A DNA stretch of 64,000 nucleotides from Methanocella_A sp049676595 (GTDB lineage Archaea > Halobacteriota > Methanocellia > Methanocellales > Methanocellaceae). Where the stretch lies: assembly GCF_049676595.1 (NCBI RefSeq), contig NZ_CP187259.1, forward strand, positions 3,410,001-3,474,000. Direction: 5' to 3'. Under the pieces are notes generated by a model. The model did no database searches. It saw nothing but the letters and a program-made list of their open reading frames with translations, and was not told the origin of the DNA. A program made the translations under genes and the position numbers. This document shows, piece after piece, positions 48,854 to 57,418 of the stretch (positions are counted from its first letter, which is position 1; every line of letters begins with the position of its first letter).

Positions 48854-51793
48854 TCAGGCGCCGGAGTCCGGTTCCGGGTCTGACTGGAGCCGGTTCCTCG
48901 AAGTGGTGCCCTGTTTTTTCCCTTCCGGCCTGGTTTCGGGTTCGGCCGCTGGCTTTTTCTTCTGGTCGTCGAGGGAGACGTCGTGGATGAACACCATTGC
49001 CTCGTCGCCTGCGGAGGCTACGCAGTGGGCTTTCTGGTACCGGGTCCCGCCTGCGACGTCGAACTGGAACTCGAAGATCTGCGGCTTTCCGGTCTTCAGG
49101 GCCCGGTTGACGTTGAAGATGAGAATCCGGGCCAGGTCGATGGGTAAGACCTCGTAGGCATTCTTGGCCACGAGCTCTTCGGAGCGGGGAAACAGCTCGT
49201 ACCCTTCTTCCACCTTGCAGTCGAGGAAGTGGCCGGCTTTGTTGACCCAGAGGATGGTGCCGGGAATGGCGCTCACCAGCGCCCGCACCCTGGCCTCGCT
49301 CCTGAGGAGAGCGTTCTCCGAGCGTTTACGCTCCGAGATGTCTCTGCTGACTCCTCTGTAGCCCCTGAATACGCCTGCCTTGTCGAAGATGGGTCTGCCG
49401 CTGTACTCCAGCGTGGCCAGAGTTCCCCTCTTGCCCACCAGAGTTGTCCTGAGGTAGGAGAACGGCTCCCGGGTGAAGTAGAGCAGATCGACCGCTTTCT
49501 TGAACCGCTTGGCTTCGTCAGGGTACATCAGGTCGAAGAGGGTCTTGCCGATCACTTCTTCCGGCTCGTAGCCCAGGATTTCCCGGATCTTAGGGCTGGA
49601 GTAGGTGATGACGGCATTTTCATTAGCTTCCCATATCCAGTCGTTGATGTTTTCCGCCAGGTTCCTGAACTTCTCCTGGCTCTCGCCGACTGCCTGTTCT
49701 GCTTGCTTGCGGTCAGTGATATCGAGCATGCCTACGACCGCGGAAGTTACCCTGCCGTCCGGGTCCAGGATCGGCGTGCTGCTCATGAGCACAGTGACGA
49801 TGCTACCGTCTTTCCGCCTGATGAGGACTTCCTGGTTCTGCACGTTTTCACCGCGTTGCAGGGACCTGGAAAGCGGCATTAGGTCGGCCGGGAGCACGGA
49901 GCCATCGGGTTGCAGGAACTCGTATGGCCTGCTTCTGCCCGGGCCTGCCAGCCCCATTACAGGCCCGTCCAAAATTTCCATCGCTTTGGTCGTGTAGTAC
50001 GTGATTTCGCTGTTTTCCCGCTGGACCACTACTACGCCGATCTGGATGTTCTGCATGATGGCCTCGAGCGTGTTGTGGGCGTGGGTGAGCGCCTCGGTCC
50101 GGTCCAGCACGCGCTTTTCCAGCTCCTCGTTGGCCATCTCCAGCTCGGCGTTAGCGCTTTGCAGCGCTTCCTCCGCCTTCTTCCGCTCGGTGATGTCCTC
50201 TTCGACGTCCACGTACCGGATGATCTCCCCATCCCGAGTCCTGACGGGAGACACGGATGCCGAAACCCAGTATAGCTCCCCGGTCTTTTTCCGCTTGGAC
50301 AGCTCGCCCCGCCAGTAGTTGCCCAGCCGGAGGGCCTTGTTCCGGTCCTTGATTTCCTGCGGGCTCAGGCTGGCGGCGTTGATCTTGTGGGGGTCGTTCC
50401 CGACGACGTCTTCGAGCGTGTAGCCGGAGACCTGGGTGTACTTGGGGTTGACGTAATCGATCTTGCCCCGGGCGTCGGTGATGATGACGATGCTGGGGCT
50501 CTGCTCCACCGCTCTGGACAGCTCGATCAGCTTTTCCTCGGCTTTCTTGCGCTCGGTGATATCTCTGAAAGCTCCTATGAGGCCGACGGCGTTTCCTGCT
50601 GCGTCGTAGATGACGCTCATGTTGAGCTCGATCAGCATTTTGTTACCCGGTTTGGCCTGTATCCATATCTCGAGAGATCTTTGATCCTCCCCGGACACCG
50701 TGGAGATCAGGCTCGAGACCAGGTCTCTGCTCTCCTCTGCGACAAAGTCTATGAGGGGCTTGTTGATGATGTCGTCTACGGTATAGCCGGTGAGTTCGGT
50801 AACCCGGGGGTTGATGTAGGTGCAGGTGCCGTTCAGGTCGGTCGTACAGATACTGTCGTTGACCGAGGTCGTTATGGCCCTGTGCTTCTCTTCGGATTCC
50901 TTCAGCAAAGCGTGAACCTGGGTAAGCTCGACGTTCTGGCGGTTGATCTCCCCGGCCTGCTGCTGGAGCAGCTCGTGCTGGGAGGTCAGGCTGACATACT
51001 GCTGTTGCAGCTCTGCTTCCATCTTCTTCTGGGCGGTCACGTCTCGGAGGGATTCGATGGCGCCCGTGACGTTGCCATCGTCATCGTAGAGCTTGCTGGC
51101 CGTGCAGTGCAGGATAGCAGGTCTGCCCTTCAGGGATGTCGCGCCAGATACCGCTTCGAACCGGCCGTTCTCGAGAGAGATGTCGGTGTAGTGCTCCTTG
51201 AGCTCTTCGGCCGGGAGGCCCACCAGGTTCAGCAGGCAAGCCCTGCGGTAGCCGTAAAATGGTATCGCGTACTCGTTGTTTCCCTTTCCGATCATCTGGT
51301 CTGCTTTCACTCCGGTCATATCCTCCATCGCCTTGTTCCAGGCGACGACCCGGCCGTTGTTGTCGATGATCAGCGTCGCGTCAGGGTAAAATTCGATGAC
51401 GTTGGACAGCTGCCTGAGCGACTCGTTCAGCTTCGTGCGGGACTCTTTCAGCTCATCGTTAAGCTTATCCTTGCGCTCCGACAGGGTTCCGACCACATAA
51501 GCCACGCTTACGAAGATGATCGACCTGATCACGGGCTCCGGGGCCAGCGTGCCGAAGGCCAGCCAGTCGAGGTAGATGTGGAGCAGGCCGAGGAATACCC
51601 CGACGAAAACAGCTTTCCTGTGGTACCAGACACCCGCGAGGATGATCGGCACGTAAAAGAGGTGTGTGTAGACAATCTCGATGCCGAGGCGGAGATTGAT
51701 GTAGATGGCAAGGAATATGGTAATAATCAGCGTCGTTCCCAGGATTATCTCCCTGTATTTGCCCGATACCCTCAGTTTCAACTTGTCTTCCAT
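48854..51793 (-). CDS. Membrane multi-PAS signalling protein without kinase domain
   Basis: The 979-residue protein shares the N-terminal membrane module of the two 13-17 kb kinases (EIVYTHLFYVPIILAGVWYH, about residues 20-110). A coiled coil and about six PAS domains follow (about 135-255, 312-430, 435-550, 580-700, 705-830 and 840-945). No H-box or HATPase follows; it ends in a charged low-complexity tail. It could be a truncated kinase, or a sensor that acts through a partner. Confidence 0.87.
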   Translation of the reverse strand: MEDKLKLRVSGKYREIILGTTLIITIFLAIYINLRLGIEIVYTHLFYVPIILAGVWYHRKAVFVGVFLGLLHIYLDWLAFGTLAPEPVIRSIIFVSVAYVVGTLSERKDKLNDELKESRTKLNESLRQLSNVIEFYPDATLIIDNNGRVVAWNKAMEDMTGVKADQMIGKGNNEYAIPFYGYRRACLLNLVGLPAEELKEHYTDISLENGRFEAVSGATSLKGRPAILHCTASKLYDDDGNVTGAIESLRDVTAQKKMEAELQQQYVSLTSQHELLQQQAGEINRQNVELTQVHALLKESEEKHRAITTSVNDSICTTDLNGTCTYINPRVTELTGYTVDDIINKPLIDFVAEESRDLVSSLISTVSGEDQRSLEIWIQAKPGNKMLIELNMSVIYDAAGNAVGLIGAFRDITERKKAEEKLIELSRAVEQSPSIVIITDARGKIDYVNPKYTQVSGYTLEDVVGNDPHKINAASLSPQEIKDRNKALRLGNYWRGELSKRKKTGELYWVSASVSPVRTRDGEIIRYVDVEEDITERKKAEEALQSANAELEMANEELEKRVLDRTEALTHAHNTLEAIMQNIQIGVVVVQRENSEITYYTTKAMEILDGPVMGLAGPGRSRPYEFLQPDGSVLPADLMPLSRSLQRGENVQNQEVLIRRKDGSIVTVLMSSTPILDPDGRVTSAVVGMLDITDRKQAEQAVGESQEKFRNLAENINDWIWEANENAVITYSSPKIREILGYEPEEVIGKTLFDLMYPDEAKRFKKAVDLLYFTREPFSYLRTTLVGKRGTLATLEYSGRPIFDKAGVFRGYRGVSRDISERKRSENALLRSEARVRALVSAIPGTILWVNKAGHFLDCKVEEGYELFPRSEELVAKNAYEVLPIDLARILIFNVNRALKTGKPQIFEFQFDVAGGTRYQKAHCVASAGDEAMVFIHDVSLDDQKKKPAAEPETRPEGKKQGTTSRNRLQSDPEPDSGA

Positions 51794-52044
51794 GCCATCA
51801 CCTCGATGCCCCCAATTAATGCTGCTATCTCACATATGTATACCGGCTTAATTACCATTACGGTAGCAGCAAGGGTAGGACTGTATGTATATCAGACCTA
51901 TGCTCTTGAAAAGATCGGGCACCAACCGCCTGAATATAAGCGATAGCCGGGCGATCATACTTCGAGAGGGATACCGGGCTTTCGACGCGCTTCAAGTGGG
52001 GTCCGGTTATAAATGCGGACATCCGATCACAATGCGTGATAGAC

Positions 52045-52440
52045 ATGATGGAGACGCCGATCTACAAGGGTAAGCCACCCACTGTATACAACATTGACGA
52101 TTTCCGCAGAGGGCTCCGCAACCGGCCGAACGAGACGACGATCGATGTAACCGGCCAGCATAAAGTAGACCTGTGGACTGTCCTGCCCGCTCAGGCGATG
52201 CCAGTGCACCTCCACCCCGGCTCGGAGTGCGTGCTGCTGGTCATCGACGGCCGGGGCGACATCACCATCGGCGGCCAGACCTTCGACCTCGAGAAAGGCA
52301 GCCTCACCATCATACCACCCGGCGTAGACCACAGCATCCGCAACACCTCGGCAGACCCCCTCGTCGCCCTCACCATCCAGGGGCCCGGGCCCTTCGATAC
52401 CAAAGTAGAGGGAAGCGAAGAACAGGGGAGCCTGTACTGA
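52045..52440 (+). CDS. Cupin-2 domain protein
   Basis: The 131-residue single-domain cupin has motif 1 MPVHLHPGSECVLLVIDGRGD (His pair and Glu for metal binding) and motif 2 LTIIPPGVDHSIRNTS. It probably binds a metal and a small molecule. The start is taken as ATG 52045; GTG at 52036 is possible. No operon partner is visible. Confidence 0.85.
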   Translation: MMETPIYKGKPPTVYNIDDFRRGLRNRPNETTIDVTGQHKVDLWTVLPAQAMPVHLHPGSECVLLVIDGRGDITIGGQTFDLEKGSLTIIPPGVDHSIRNTSADPLVALTIQGPGPFDTKVEGSEEQGSLY

Positions 52441-52632
52441 CGTTTCCCGCCCGGGTTGCGCAGGTTAATGCCGGTACTCGTGCGGGCCCCCGGCCATTTC
52501 TGCGGTCATGTAAGCGGTTATCCGGCAGCTGGCTTCAGGAGGCTTTTTACACTCGCCGCGCATATAAGGTATACAGGGATTTTTTCCCCGGACCGGCAGC
52601 TCAAATGCCGGGAACAAGCGGTCGTGTAGTCG

Positions 52633-55155
52633 ATGAAAGTCCCTCATGAGGACCGGCCTGCTTCCCGTGAACCACCGGATAAGATCGAAGGCCCGGGAGA
52701 GAAATCATCCGGGAAATGCGACATTCTGGAACTCCGGGAAAAGCTCGAAAAGACTAACAGAGCACTAAGAGCAATCTCCCGGTGTAACGAGGCGATGGTC
52801 CGCATAGGGGAAGAAGCCGTACTTTTAAAGGCCGTTTGCGACATAATCGTGGAATACGGCGGGTATAAAATGGCCTGGATCGGCTTTGTTTTGAACGATC
52901 CGCGCAGGACTATAAAGCCGGTAGCCAATTCCGGAGCAGATAGCAGGTACCTCGAAAATCTCAAGATCATCCTGGAAGACAACGTTTTGGGCAGGGGCCC
53001 GGTCGGCACCGCCGCCAGGACGAAAAAGCCGGCTATCGTGAGGAACGTGCTGACCGACCCCTGCTTTGTCCCCTGGCGTTCCCGAGCGGTGGAGCAGGGT
53101 TTTGCTTCGATGATCAGCCTTCCGTTGATAGCCGATAGCGAACTCATTGGGGTGCTGAGCATCGATTCGGAGAAAACCGACGAGTTCGGCGATGAAGACG
53201 TCGTTCTTCTCCAGGAGCTGGCGAATAATCTGGCTTTCGGTATCAAATCGATCAGGAGCCGCGCCGAGAGAGATCACGCGGAGGAAGCGCTGCGGGAGAG
53301 CGAGGAAAAGTTCAAGACCCTGGCAGAATCTTCGACAGCGGCCATTTTCGTCTACCAGGGAGAACACTATGTCTCGGTGAACGAGGCAGCGGCCAGGATG
53401 ACCGGGTACACTCAGGCCGAGCTGCTGAAGCTCAACATCATGGACATCATCCACCCGGATTTCAGGGAACTGGTCAGGCAACGAGCCCGGGCCAGGCAGC
53501 TTGGGGAGCCGGCACCGCCGATCTACGAGGCAAAGATCGTCACCAAAAGCGGCGAGGCCAAATGGATCCTGCTATCGGCCGCCCGGATAATATACGGAGG
53601 AAAGCCGGCGGGAGTGGCCACTTTAATCGACATCACGGAGCGTAAGCGGGCAGAGGAAGCGCTGCTCCTGACCCAGTTCGCGATGGACCACGCCCCGGAC
53701 TCATCGATCTGGGCGGACGAGGAGGGCAGGATCATTTACGTGAACGATGCTGCCTGCGAGACAACCGGTTTTACCCGGAGCGAATTCCTGTCGATGCACA
53801 TCTGGGATTTCGACCGGAATAGTTCTAAGGATAAGTTTCAGAAGCGGTGGAACAGCATGCCGGATCCGGACAAACAAAGGGTCAGGACCAGGTTTGAAAC
53901 TGTAGCCCGTACCAAATCTGGCAGGCTCTATCCGGTGGAAGTCACCACGGAATTCTTCAGCTACAAAGGCACCAGGTACCTCATCTCCTTCGGCAGGGAA
54001 ATTACCGAGCGGAAGCAGGCGGAGAAAGAGCGGGAGCACCTGCTGTACGAGATCGACGGCCAGCGCCGGCGCCTGCAGACTATACTCGAGTCCCTGCCCG
54101 TGGGCTTGTTCATCGTCGATACAGGCGGCCGGATCACGATGGCTAACCACATCGCCCGGAACTACCACGGCGGCACTTTTCCCATCACGCTCGACGAACT
54201 GGCCAAAATCAAAACACTGTGGGCCGATACCGGTAAGGTAGTCCGAAAGGAGGAACTGGGAATATTCAGGTCGCTGGCCAGAGGTGAGCTAATCTCTAAA
54301 GAAACAATAGAGATCGAAGACGCAAAGGGCAACTCTGTCGCTTTGCTCTGCTCCTCTGCCCCGCTGCTGGATGCCCGCGGGAACATCACCGGAGCCGTTT
54401 CGATCTCTCTGGACATCACCGGGATGCGGAAGCTGGAAAATGAGCTGGGCAGGTCAAAGCGACAGGCCGAGCTGTACCTCGATCTGATGGGCCATGACAT
54501 AGCCAACATGAACCACGCCCTGCTTGGATACCTGGAACTGATAGCCATAGCTTGTATGGGAGAGACAGCCGAAAACGAGATGATCAGCAGCTCCCTGCAG
54601 ATCATCAACCGCAGCTCCCGGTTAATCGATCAGGTTAAAAAGCTCACGGGGCTCCAGAAGGGAGAGGTCCCGCCGAAGGACGTCGACCTGAACCAGCTCA
54701 TAGAGGCAGCTAAATCAAGCGTCCCACTGCCGCAAGACAGGCAGGTCACGATCGAGTACGATTCCCGGCCCGGCAGGCAGTACCTGGTCAAGCACAGCGA
54801 TTTGCTTAAAGATGCGTTAGAAAACCTCATAGATAACGCGATTAAGCACTCGAGCGGGCCCCTCACCGTCACCATCTCCGTGGACCGGGTCACGAAAGAC
54901 GGCCGGCTGTTCTACCGCGTCTGCGTGGAGGATAACGGCCCGGGGGTCCCCGACGAGCTGAAAAAGACCATTTTCATGACCGTCGAGGAACTGGAAGAGA
55001 AGACGGCTCGGAGAGGCTTCGGCCTGTATTTTGTCAAGACTGTGATCGACTACTACCAGGGCAGTGTGTGGGTGGAAGACCGGGTACCCGGGGACTACCG
55101 GCAAGGCAGCAGGTTCGTTCTCAGGCTTCCCGCGTCGAGCGTCAGTCGGGCATAA
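52633..55155 (+). CDS. GAF-PAS histidine kinase
   Basis: The 840-residue soluble kinase starts with a coiled coil and a GAF domain (about 50-215; GYKMAWIGFVLND and MISLPLIADSELIGVLSIDS). Three PAS domains follow (about 225-345, 350-470 and 485-600). The H-box GHDIANMNH (His621) and a HATPase domain (NLIDNAIKHS, DNGPGVPDE, RRGFGLYFVK) come next. G2 is RGFGL and differs slightly from the GxGLGL of the other kinases. It overlaps the tail of the convergent tsr3 gene by 14 bp. Confidence 0.92.
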   Translation: MKVPHEDRPASREPPDKIEGPGEKSSGKCDILELREKLEKTNRALRAISRCNEAMVRIGEEAVLLKAVCDIIVEYGGYKMAWIGFVLNDPRRTIKPVANSGADSRYLENLKIILEDNVLGRGPVGTAARTKKPAIVRNVLTDPCFVPWRSRAVEQGFASMISLPLIADSELIGVLSIDSEKTDEFGDEDVVLLQELANNLAFGIKSIRSRAERDHAEEALRESEEKFKTLAESSTAAIFVYQGEHYVSVNEAAARMTGYTQAELLKLNIMDIIHPDFRELVRQRARARQLGEPAPPIYEAKIVTKSGEAKWILLSAARIIYGGKPAGVATLIDITERKRAEEALLLTQFAMDHAPDSSIWADEEGRIIYVNDAACETTGFTRSEFLSMHIWDFDRNSSKDKFQKRWNSMPDPDKQRVRTRFETVARTKSGRLYPVEVTTEFFSYKGTRYLISFGREITERKQAEKEREHLLYEIDGQRRRLQTILESLPVGLFIVDTGGRITMANHIARNYHGGTFPITLDELAKIKTLWADTGKVVRKEELGIFRSLARGELISKETIEIEDAKGNSVALLCSSAPLLDARGNITGAVSISLDITGMRKLENELGRSKRQAELYLDLMGHDIANMNHALLGYLELIAIACMGETAENEMISSSLQIINRSSRLIDQVKKLTGLQKGEVPPKDVDLNQLIEAAKSSVPLPQDRQVTIEYDSRPGRQYLVKHSDLLKDALENLIDNAIKHSSGPLTVTISVDRVTKDGRLFYRVCVEDNGPGVPDELKKTIFMTVEELEEKTARRGFGLYFVKTVIDYYQGSVWVEDRVPGDYRQGSRFVLRLPASSVSRA

Positions 55156-55669
55156 AATCCTGCTGGATTTTTACGATATCGGCAGAGTCCTTCGCCTCTG
55201 CATATGCCTCCAGCGGCTCGTGGTTTAAGATAAGGAAGGTTTCGCCCCACTTGAACCGGGAGGCGACTTCTCTGGCCTGCTCCTGGAAGCCGAGGATGTA
55301 TAGCGCGGCTACGAAGGCTTCGGCAGAGTTGAGCATGAAGGGCCGGCCGTAGTTGACGGGGTTGGAGGCCAGCAGGTAGGGTAGAGCCCGGCTTTGCATG
55401 TGCTTGCTCTTGAGCAGCGGGAACACTCGTTCCACTTCTTCCCAGGTGCAGTCCAGCACTACGATGCCTTTGCGGGAGAGGTCGCGGTCCGCAGGAGAGA
55501 TCGCTTTGCCCGCGTTGGGGTCCATGAGGATGGCCCCTGCCGGCAGCCGCTCTGGCGTCTCGTACATCCTGACGAGGCCGAACTGCTTCATGCGCCGGGC
55601 GGAGCACTTTTTCGGGTCGTCCTGCCGGGCGTGGTACACGTAAAGCGGCACACCGTTACCGTTGCTCAT
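55142..55669 (-). CDS. tsr3: 16S rRNA aminocarboxypropyltransferase (Tsr3/DUF367)
   Basis: The 175-residue protein has the Tsr3 signature: DDPKKCSARRMKQFG, ILMDPNAGKAISPADR, VLDCTWEE and RALPYLLASNPVNYGRP. It transfers an aminocarboxypropyl group from SAM to a small-subunit rRNA nucleotide. Archaeal forms are this short. The last 14 bp overlap the convergent kinase gene. Confidence 0.92.
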   Translation of the reverse strand: MSNGNGVPLYVYHARQDDPKKCSARRMKQFGLVRMYETPERLPAGAILMDPNAGKAISPADRDLSRKGIVVLDCTWEEVERVFPLLKSKHMQSRALPYLLASNPVNYGRPFMLNSAEAFVAALYILGFQEQAREVASRFKWGETFLILNHEPLEAYAEAKDSADIVKIQQDFMPD

Positions 55670-55675
55670 AGCAAC

Positions 55676-55684
55676 CGTTTTATA
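55676..55684 (+). promoter_or_regulatory. TATA box for the UbiA gene, probably leaderless
   Basis: TTTTATACC lies about 27 bp before the ATG at 55709. This spacing would start transcription at or next to the start codon, and no ribosome binding site is seen. Confidence 0.5.
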
Positions 55685-55708
55685 CCATCATCATGCATTA
55701 ACGTTTGT

Positions 55709-56590
55709 ATGCCGGCCCTGTCGAGGAAGCTCAAAGCCTACTGGGATTTGACTCGTTTAGAGCACGGGCTGATCTACGCGGTCAGCTTTGTCGTTAGCCT
55801 GATCATCGCCTACGGGATGCTGCCCGACCCGAAAGTCGCCCTCGCGGGCGCCATTGCGGCAACCGCTGCGGAGATGGGGGCTTTCGCGCTGAACGACTAC
55901 TTCGACGTGGAGGTCGACAAAAAGAACAACCGTACCGACAGGCCCATCGTCAGAGGGGAAATTTCTAAGAACGAAGCCCTGGGACTGACCATCGCCAGCT
56001 TTATCGTTAGCGTCGTGGCCGCATACTTCATAGGCAACTGGGGCGCCTTCGCCGTCGTGGTCGCCATGATAATCTTCGGCATCCTCTACGATTACAAGCT
56101 GAAAGAGTACGGCATTGTCGGCAACATCTACATCGCTTTCACGATGGCGGCTCCGTTCCTGTTCAGCAGCATGCTGTTCAACAACTCACCGGTACTGCTC
56201 CTGCTGACCGCCATGGCCTTTTTCCTCGGCCTGGGCAGGGAGATCATGAAGGGCATCATGGACGTGGAAGGCGACGCTCTCCGGGATGTTAAAACGGTGG
56301 CCAGAGTATTCGGTGAAAAGACTGCGAAGTTCACTGCAGTAGTCCTGTACGTCATCGCAGTGCTGCTCGCTCCCATACCCTTCCTCGTAAACCTCGTGCC
56401 CACCGACCCGACCTACTATCACAACCTGTTATACGCGGCCTTTGCCGCCCTGGCAGTGCTGATCCTGCTGTACGTTTGCGGCAGCTTACTCCTGAGCCAC
56501 GAGCGGAAGACCATCAGCAAGGCCAGGAAGACGACTCTGATGGCGATGGGAATAGCGCTGATAGCGTTCCTGCTGCCGGCCCTGCTTTAA
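55709..56590 (+). CDS. UbiA-family prenyltransferase, probable DGGGP synthase
   Basis: The 293-residue membrane protein has about eight or nine helices. It has the first Asp-rich motif NDYFDVEVDKKNNRTDRPI (about residues 57-75) and a second motif, DVEGDALRD (about 185-193). In archaea this family adds the second geranylgeranyl chain to geranylgeranylglyceryl phosphate. The presence of GGGP synthase genes at 58-59.5 kb supports that role, but related UbiA enzymes make quinones or other lipids. The frame is open upstream to 55394, but that part overlaps tsr3. Confidence 0.8.
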   Translation: MPALSRKLKAYWDLTRLEHGLIYAVSFVVSLIIAYGMLPDPKVALAGAIAATAAEMGAFALNDYFDVEVDKKNNRTDRPIVRGEISKNEALGLTIASFIVSVVAAYFIGNWGAFAVVVAMIIFGILYDYKLKEYGIVGNIYIAFTMAAPFLFSSMLFNNSPVLLLLTAMAFFLGLGREIMKGIMDVEGDALRDVKTVARVFGEKTAKFTAVVLYVIAVLLAPIPFLVNLVPTDPTYYHNLLYAAFAALAVLILLYVCGSLLLSHERKTISKARKTTLMAMGIALIAFLLPALL

Positions 56591-56609
56591 TTATTTAAGT
56601 AGCCTCTGT

Positions 56610-56770
56610 GCCCGTGAACGTGGACTAACGCTGCGCTGTGCCAGAACACAGATCACGACAGATGATACAGATTGCACAGAGGCTATTGGATAACAATAGA
56701 TGAAAGAAGCCAAACTCTCCTCTTCTTGAAAAATCATCTGTGCAATCGGTGTAATCCATATTCCATGAAA
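56610..56770. repeat. CGCTGCGCTGTG/CAGATT element, left and partial right arm
   Basis: The left end GAACGTGGACTAACGCTGCG, the CAGATGATACAGATTGC arm, and the start of the right arm (CATCTGTGCAATCGGTG, TAATCCAT) are present. The expected right end is missing here and occurs instead at about 57267-57325, beyond a composite element. Confidence 0.75.
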
Positions 56771-56784
56771 AATTCGTGTGTGGG

Positions 56785-57220
56785 GGTGCTGAGAGGGTAA
56801 GCGAGGAGGCCGGGGAGGATTATATCATGGCTATTCCTGAAGCCTGTTATGGAGTGCCCGTACCATTTACACGAAGTACTCGAAGTACACGAAGTACTCA
56901 AAGTCTGATAAACAGGCTGACTGCAAGCCGATCTTATAGTAAAACTTCGCGTATAGTCATTCTTGAAACTAATAGTACGGTCCGGCAGTCAACCAGACCT
57001 GCCGGACCGTACTAAAAGTTTCACAAAGGACTATACTTCGCGTACCTTGTGTACTTCGTGTAAACGGTACCTGACCATCCCAAAAACCGGGAATCACCAT
57101 TAGAAACGATCCTCTCTAACCTTTCCATACTCTCCGACCTCCTCTCCAACCTCCTTATCCTCTCAAACCTCCCACTTTGAAAATCCTCGTATACTCCCGG
57201 GAACTCTCGGACCTCCCGAA
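56785..57220. repeat. Composite palindromic element, copy 3, inserted in a CAGATT element
   Basis: GGAGG units on the left (56790-56822, shorter than in the other copies) face CCTCC units on the right (57109-57215). The core runs from GTACCATTTACACGAAGTAC (about 56867) to GTGTAAACGGTACC (about 57072). The loop at 56915-56935 is the inverse of that in copy 2. An 84-bp palindromic mini-element interrupts the inner right arm. Confidence 0.8.
56952..57035. mobile_element. 84-bp palindromic mini-element, MITE-like
   Basis: The ends read TATAGTCATTCTTGAAACTA and, inverted, TATAGTCCTTTGTGAAACTT. The centre is a perfect 15-bp stem, AGTACGGTCCGGCAG and its complement, around a 10-base loop (56974-57013). 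CTTCGCGTA lies on both sides (56945-56953 and 57036-57044). Copy 1 of the composite element has the same two nonamers adjacent, so this looks like a clean insertion at a nonamer boundary. No transposase is encoded. Confidence 0.65.
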
Positions 57221-57266
57221 GATTTTTTCATGGGCTTTACTTGAAAACGCCCTTTCCATAACCGAA

Positions 57267-57330
57267 TCAATCTGTGATCCTGTATGCAAGGGACTGCTTC
57301 CAGTCGGTCACAGCGCAGCGATCGTCTCGT
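57267..57330. repeat. Displaced right end of the CAGATT element
   Basis: AATCAATCTGTGATCCTG followed by TCACAGCGCAGCGATCGTCT is the type of sequence that closes other copies. Together with 56610-56770 it completes one palindromic element split by the composite element. It also overlaps the region upstream of the methyltransferase start. Confidence 0.65.
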
Positions 57331-57418
57331 AGTCTCACGCCACCTGAGCAAGCCTCTCATCAATGGCAGAAAAGTTCGGCAAACGGCTTTATTTTCGCTG
57401 CGAGAAACTCTGGCTATA

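Noticed and set aside
55394..55708. N-terminal extension of the UbiA protein
   Set aside because: It lies antisense to tsr3 and has no membrane or family sequence. A TATA box 27 bp before 55709 sets the start.
32318..57330. Palindromic elements as insertion sequences
   Set aside because: No transposase-like frame is present in or next to any copy. They are called repeats, and only the 84-bp unit is called MITE-like.
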